NCBI GenBank assembly: GCA_934755305.1
Contig: CAKVLD010000041.1
Location: forward strand, 1-27,223
DNA: 27,223 nucleotides
Origin: an uncultured Clostridium sp.
GTDB lineage: Bacteria > Bacillota > Clostridia > Clostridiales > Clostridiaceae
Reading direction: 5' to 3'
The translations under genes and the position numbers were made by a program. Of this stretch, positions 23,254 to 27,223 are shown piece by piece. Position 1 is the stretch's first letter; each line of letters opens with the position of its first letter. Under the pieces are notes generated by a model. That model was not told the DNA's origin, did no database searches, and saw only the letters and a list, made by a program, of their open reading frames with translations.

Positions 23254-24039
23254 ATGAAAAATAAATTAAAACTTATATTAATATATTTTTCTTTATTACT
23301 AACATTTTTAATAAACTTTAATGTAGTAGCTTCTGTTAATTATCCCTCTCCAACTAATTATAAATATATTAATGATTACACTAATATACTTACAGAAAAT
23401 GAAAAATCCCAAATAATATCTATCGGGAAGGAGCTTGAAGGTAAAACTACTGCTGAAGCTACTGTAGCCATAATAAATACTCTAGGTGGGCAAGATATAG
23501 AAAGTTACGCAAATGGCTTATTTAGAACTTGGGGAATTGGTAAAAAAGGTAAGGATAATGGTTTTTTAATTTTAGTAGCTTTAAAAGATAAAAAATGGAG
23601 AGTTGAAGTAGGACGCGGACTTGAAGGTCCTATTCCTGATGTTTTAACAAGCAGAATAATGAATTCAATAGCCAAACCAAAGTTTATAGAAAACAAATAT
23701 GGTGAAGGCATTATTAATAGCTATAGTGCTCTTTGCAACTATATAGCAGAAGAATATAATGTAACTTTAGATAATTCCCTAAAAGTTGATGTACCTAAAG
23801 AATCTAATGATGATACAAGTGGTTTTATAGGTATTGGAGTATTACTTTTCTTAATTTTACTAGATTCAACACTGAATAGAGGCAGAATTATAAAACTTCT
23901 ACTTAATCTTATATTTCTTTCTTCTAATCATAGAGGAGGAACAGGTGGAGGTGGCTTTGGTGGAAACGGAGGCTCTTCTAGTGGAGGTGGCTTTGGTGGA
24001 GGTTCTTCTGGTGGAGGAGGTTCTTCTGGAAGCTGGTAA
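23254..24039 (+). CDS. TPM-domain (YgcG-like) membrane protein
   Basis: Secreted/membrane protein of 261 residues. A signal peptide (about 1-26, VVA before SVNYPSP) is followed by a TPM domain (about 33-165) with the conserved YINDYTNILTENEK, GIGKKGKDNGFLILVA, VEVGRGLEGPIPD and the late KYGEGI. Hydrophobic stretches lie at about 189-204 and 211-223. A Gly/Ser tail (228-260, ending SGSW) is characteristic of this family. Function is unknown; plant TPM homologues take part in photosystem II repair, and bacterial ones pair with LemA. The RBS is weak (TTAGGT), so translation may be coupled to lemA. Confidence 0.9.
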   Translation: MKNKLKLILIYFSLLLTFLINFNVVASVNYPSPTNYKYINDYTNILTENEKSQIISIGKELEGKTTAEATVAIINTLGGQDIESYANGLFRTWGIGKKGKDNGFLILVALKDKKWRVEVGRGLEGPIPDVLTSRIMNSIAKPKFIENKYGEGIINSYSALCNYIAEEYNVTLDNSLKVDVPKESNDDTSGFIGIGVLLFLILLDSTLNRGRIIKLLLNLIFLSSNHRGGTGGGGFGGNGGSSSGGGFGGGSSGGGGSSGSW

Positions 24040-24057
24040 AATCATCTTATAATTTAA

Positions 24058-24132
24058 TCAAATATCTCTTATGCTCCAAAGAATATTTGATGCAAAAAAA
24101 TATATAATGTAAAAGAATATTTGATGCAAAAA
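24058..24132. repeat. 34-base-period repeat with inverted third unit after the TPM gene
   Basis: A 21-base sequence (GAATATTTGATGC flanked by A runs) occurs identically at 24078-24098 and 24112-24132, 34 bases apart. Its inverse, ATCAAATAT, lies at 24058-24066 and can pair with the first copy, giving a hairpin right after the TPM stop. There is no T run after the hairpin, so it is not a standard terminator. Confidence 0.55.
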
Positions 24133-24159
24133 GGAGAATTCATATTTGAATTCTCCTTT
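24130..24159. terminator. Terminator between the TPM gene and leuA
   Basis: AAAGGAGAATTCA (24130-24142) and TGAATTCTCCTTT (24147-24159) form a perfect 13-bp stem with a four-base loop. On the minus strand TTTTTGC follows, so it can end leuA. On the plus strand TTTCTATTTA follows, so it can also end the lemA-TPM transcript. Confidence 0.9.
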
Positions 24160-24207
24160 CTATTTAGACTAGTATAAGAAATTTATTTTAATACTAGCAG
24201 TTGAAAA

Positions 24208-25872
24208 TTATTTATATAATCTGTTTAAAGCACTAAAAATAGCTTTAACTGATGCTAAAGTTATATTGCTATTAACACCAACTCCAAAAGTTTTCTTCTT
24301 ATTATCGTTTCTTTCTAAACATACATAAGCAGCAGCTTTTGCTTCTGAACCTTTTCCCAAAGCATGTTCAGTATAATCTAAAATATGAACATTCACAAAA
24401 CCAGAAGTATCTAAAGCTTTTCTAAGTGAATCTATTGGCCCATTACCTATACCTTCAATAACATTTTCCTTATCATTATATAAAAATCTAACTGTTACTT
24501 TAGTATCACTTTTATCTTCATCATGTAAATCTTCAACCTTGAATTTAAGTAATTTAAAAATATTCTCATTATTCAAATACTCTTCTTCAAATTTTTCCAT
24601 TATAAGTTTTGGAGATACTTCTCCTTCTTTTTCAGAAATCTTTTGAATAACATCTGCAAATTCTTTGTGCATAGCTTTAGGCATCTTATATCCGTAATAT
24701 CTATCCATTACAAAGGCAATACCACCTTTTCCAGATTGACTATTTATTCTAACCAAAGCTTCATATTCTCTACCTAAATCTCTTGGGTCTACTGGTAAAT
24801 AAGGCACTTCCCAATAAGTAGAATTTCTCTCTTTATACTTTGCCATTCCTTTATTAATAGCATCTTGATGAGATCCTGAAAAAGCAGTAAATACTAAATC
24901 TCCTGCATAAGGATGTCTAACATGAACTGGTATCTTGCAACATTTTTCATAAATATCTATTATCCTTTCTATATCCTCTAAATTAAGTTCTGGATCTACT
25001 CCTTGAACAAACATGTTATAAGCAATATTTAATACATCAACATTACCTGTTCTTTCTCCATTACCAAATAAAGTTCCTTCTATTCTATCTGCTCCAGCTA
25101 GTAAGGCAAGTTCTGCTGTTGCAACACCAGTACCTCTATCATTATGAGGATGTACACTTAAAATTACTCTTTCCCTATCAGTAAAATTAGTACTCATCCA
25201 TTCAATTTGATCTGCAAAAACATTTGGGGTATCCATTTCCACAGTAGAAGGAAGATTAATAATCACTTTTTCTTTTTTAGAAGCTCCCCATGTATCTAAT
25301 ACAGCTTCACAAATTTCCAAAGCATAATCCACCTCTGTTCCTGTAAAACTTTCTGGTGAATACTCTAAAGTAAGATTTCCATTAAATTCTCTTGCATATT
25401 CTTTTACTAATTTAGTACCTTCTATTGCAATTTGCTTTATTTCTTCTTTACTCATATTAAAAACTACATCTCTTTGCAATATTGAAGTGGAGTTATATAT
25501 ATGAAGTATTACATTTTTTACTCCTTCTACTGCTTCAAAAGTTCTCTTTATTAAATGTGGTCTTGCTTGAGTTAACACTTGTACTGACACATCATCTGGT
25601 ATTAAATTATTTTCTACTAAAGTTCTTAAAAAATCAAATTCAATTTGAGACGCTGATGGGAATCCTATCTCTATTTCTTTAAAACCAAGTTCTAATAAAA
25701 GGTTAAACATCTCTAGCTTTTCTTCCACAGTCATAGGATTAATCAATGCTTGATTTCCATCCCTTAAATCTACTGAACACCATATTGGTGCTTTTGTTAT
25801 TATCTTATTTGGCCATGTTCTTTCCTTAAAACTTATAGTTTGAAATCTTTTATACTTTTTAAAATTTAACAT
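24208..25872 (-). CDS. leuA: 2-isopropylmalate synthase
   Basis: First committed enzyme of leucine synthesis: condenses acetyl-CoA with 2-oxoisovalerate. The 554 residues match the long type-2 LeuA. A TIM-barrel catalytic domain has SVDLRDGNQAL (33-43, metal-binding Asp), metal-binding HPHNDRGTG (241-249) and GNGERTGN (270-277). A linker follows, and then a C-terminal allosteric LeuA-dimer domain (about 425-554, with YVCLERN and SNITLASVKAIFSALNRL). The leucine-feedback domain is intact. The ATG follows an unusual GGGGGG ribosome binding site eight bases upstream. No other leu gene is next to it. Expression is set by the T-box about 160 bases upstream. Confidence 0.95.
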   Translation of the reverse strand: MLNFKKYKRFQTISFKERTWPNKIITKAPIWCSVDLRDGNQALINPMTVEEKLEMFNLLLELGFKEIEIGFPSASQIEFDFLRTLVENNLIPDDVSVQVLTQARPHLIKRTFEAVEGVKNVILHIYNSTSILQRDVVFNMSKEEIKQIAIEGTKLVKEYAREFNGNLTLEYSPESFTGTEVDYALEICEAVLDTWGASKKEKVIINLPSTVEMDTPNVFADQIEWMSTNFTDRERVILSVHPHNDRGTGVATAELALLAGADRIEGTLFGNGERTGNVDVLNIAYNMFVQGVDPELNLEDIERIIDIYEKCCKIPVHVRHPYAGDLVFTAFSGSHQDAINKGMAKYKERNSTYWEVPYLPVDPRDLGREYEALVRINSQSGKGGIAFVMDRYYGYKMPKAMHKEFADVIQKISEKEGEVSPKLIMEKFEEEYLNNENIFKLLKFKVEDLHDEDKSDTKVTVRFLYNDKENVIEGIGNGPIDSLRKALDTSGFVNVHILDYTEHALGKGSEAKAAAYVCLERNDNKKKTFGVGVNSNITLASVKAIFSALNRLYK

Positions 25873-25988
25873 ATTTTTTGCCCCCCAAAAATATTTTATA
25901 GTTTTGCTTTTTACTAATTAATTATTTTTTAATATCATGAGATTTTCTATAACACCATAAAGCTTTACTATAAAAACTATTTTTTTAT

Positions 25989-26006
25989 CTATTGCTCTAA
26001 CCCCAT
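25989..26006 (-). other. Five-codon mini-ORF in the leuA leader
   Basis: AAGAGGTG (26013-26020) lies about seven bases before ATG 26004-26006, which opens MGLEQ and a TAG. It sits between the T-box terminator and leuA. One base out of frame, about 28 further codons are open (VRAIDKKIVFIVKLYG and on), so this may be the start of a decayed small gene that lost a G from the GGGG after the ATG. Alternatively it is a short leader peptide with a Leu codon. Confidence 0.35.
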
Positions 26007-26027
26007 TTTATTCACCTCTTATCATTT

Positions 26028-26235
26028 TAAAAATAAATAAAGCGTAACCACTCCTTTGGAGCAATTACGCGGTACCATCCAATTATTTTTCTTAATTCAA
26101 ATAACGCTTTTTAAACGACAAAGTTAAATTTATAACTTCATAACTCATAAGCAAGTTCAAAAGACATAACTTATAGGTTTCCAGCAAACACCCACTCTCT
26201 AAAAAGTCCCCTTCTTTCTACTACTCTTAATCACA
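26028..26235 (-). ncRNA. Leucine T-box riboswitch (leuA leader)
   Basis: On the minus strand: AGTA-type box near 26225, then AGAGAG, GGGTG and GCTGGAAACC of distal stem I (about 26178-26205). Next comes the specifier loop GAACTTGC (26151-26158) with codon CTT (Leu, 26153-26155), then the T-box TGGATGGTACCGCG (26068-26081). The terminator stem GCGTAA...TTACGC (26042-26070) and a T-rich tail follow. Uncharged tRNA-Leu pairing at both sites would favour antitermination and leuA expression. Confidence 0.95.
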
Positions 26236-26260
26236 GCATTCAAATATTAACTTTTCATTT

Positions 26261-26289
26261 ATATTACTATATTATTCATTCTGTGTCAA
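26261..26289 (-). promoter_or_regulatory. Promoter of the T-box-leuA transcript
   Basis: On the minus strand consensus TTGACA (26284-26289), a 17-base spacer, and TAATAT (26261-26266). Transcription would start about 25 bases before the T-box AGTA element. From here to 26454 the sequence is AT-rich with no gene I can support. Confidence 0.8.
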
Positions 26290-26454
26290 TATTATACTAA
26301 TATTTTTAACACTTTATCATAGTTTTTGTTTTATTATTTTGAATGTGCAAATCATAAATTCTTCATAATTCTAGATAATCTCTTATAATTCATTCTTTTA
26401 TTACTTTTTTTAATGCTTTAATATTTTGCAAGTTATTTAAATCCTTCTTTTTTT

Positions 26455-27223
26455 TGCAAGTCTATCATTAACAGGAAAAATTTTTTTTAGGTTTATTATT
26501 AGGAATTATAATAGGTTTGCTTTTAAAGATATTACCTAGCGGCTTTATTAAGTTTTAGATATGATACCTACAAATCCTTTTAAATCTATGGTTGAAGGTA
26601 ATATGTTACAAGTTATAGTATTTTCATTACTTTTAGGAATAGCTATGAATTTAATCGGAAACAAAGCTGAACCAGTAAAAAAATATTTGAAAGTTTCAAC
26701 GATTTATTTATGAAAATGTTAGATTTAATAATGCAACTTGCACCATTTGGAGTTTTTGCTCTTATAGCAACAACATTTGCAACTACTGGTTTTGATGCTA
26801 TGATACCTTTATTAAAATATATGAGTTGTATATTAATATCATTAGCTATTCAAGGATTTGTAGTTTATAGTGGATTATTAAAACTATTCACTAAATTACC
26901 ACTAAAACCTTTCTACAAAAGATTTACTAGAATAGCTGCTGTAACATTCTCTACTTCTTCAAGTAATGCTTCATTACCAGTTTCATCTGAAACTATGCAA
27001 GAAGCTGGAGTAAGTAATACTATTACTTCTTTTACATTACCACTTGGTTGTACAATAAATATGGATGGTACAGCAATCATGCAAGGTACTGCTGCTATAT
27101 TTATTTCACAAATATATGGTATAGACTTAGGTATATCAGGAATACTTACTATAATACTAACAGCTACTTTAGCATCTATAGGTACAGCTGGTGTTCCTGG
27201 CGTTGGAATGGTGATGCTTTCTA
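26455..27223 (+). pseudogene. Decayed dicarboxylate/amino acid:cation symporter (DAACS), runs off the window
   Basis: Translated in three frames this is a GltP/SstT-type transporter. Helix 1 (LSLTGKI then LGLLLGIIIGLLLKILPSGF) is interrupted by an eight-T tract that shifts the frame, and has no usable start codon. It then jumps to DMIPTNPFKSMVEGNMLQVI, skipping roughly a hundred residues (helices 2-3) found in the family. An A7 tract near 26677 shifts the frame again. From about 26690 on the frame is open to the edge, with the key motifs TFSTSSSNASLPV (hairpin 1), NMDGTA (helix 7) and GTAGVPGVGMVML (hairpin 2). A short ORF could restart at ATG 26710, but it would lack the N-terminal scaffold. 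Confidence 0.85.

Noticed and set aside
24078..24132. CRISPR-like array
   Set aside because: Only two direct copies with a 13-base spacer and no cas genes in the window.

Overview
The window is about 27 kb of very AT-rich DNA with compact operons, strong AGGAGG-type ribosome binding sites, frequent GTG/TTG starts, a leucine T-box, a tandem glycine riboswitch and a hybrid cluster protein. This fits an anaerobic low-GC Firmicute, most likely Clostridium sensu stricto. The species cannot be named from the sequence alone.

Left third (398-8613, all minus strand): a complete phosphate-starvation regulon, in transcription order pstS-pstC-pstA-pstB-phoU, then hcp, then phoB-phoR. Pho-box-like arrays with 11-base phasing precede pstS and phoB. 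Two related AT-rich repeats (141-300 and 8617-8752) bracket the cluster in the same orientation. The pstS product is the main oddity. Its two half-domains are in swapped order compared with canonical PstS, so it looks like a circularly permuted phosphate-binding lipoprotein.

Middle (8853-14984): a secreted leucine-rich-repeat protein gene with three cap/LRR modules, broken by an in-frame TAA and by a one-base shift in an A7 tract inside its signal peptide; a peptidase S51 gene on the plus strand; a membrane-anchored PepSY/YcdB-like protein; and an unusual GNAT acetyltransferase-DJ-1/PfpI fusion.

15254-19747 (plus): a polyamine uptake operon, XRE-cupin regulator then potA-potB-potC-potD, translationally coupled by overlaps. 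It has a good sigma-A promoter with a candidate operator just downstream, and a 3' region full of long inverted repeats.

Right third: ndk (-), acylphosphatase (+), a glycine/alanine:Na+ symporter (-) under a tandem glycine riboswitch with a hairpin masking its RBS, a lemA-TPM pair (+), leuA (-) under a leucine T-box with specifier CTT, and at the right edge a decayed dicarboxylate/amino acid symporter gene (+). Several start sites below were moved from the longest open frame because a strong Shine-Dalgarno sequence points to an internal start. No CRISPR array, tRNA, rRNA, transposase or phage gene was seen.
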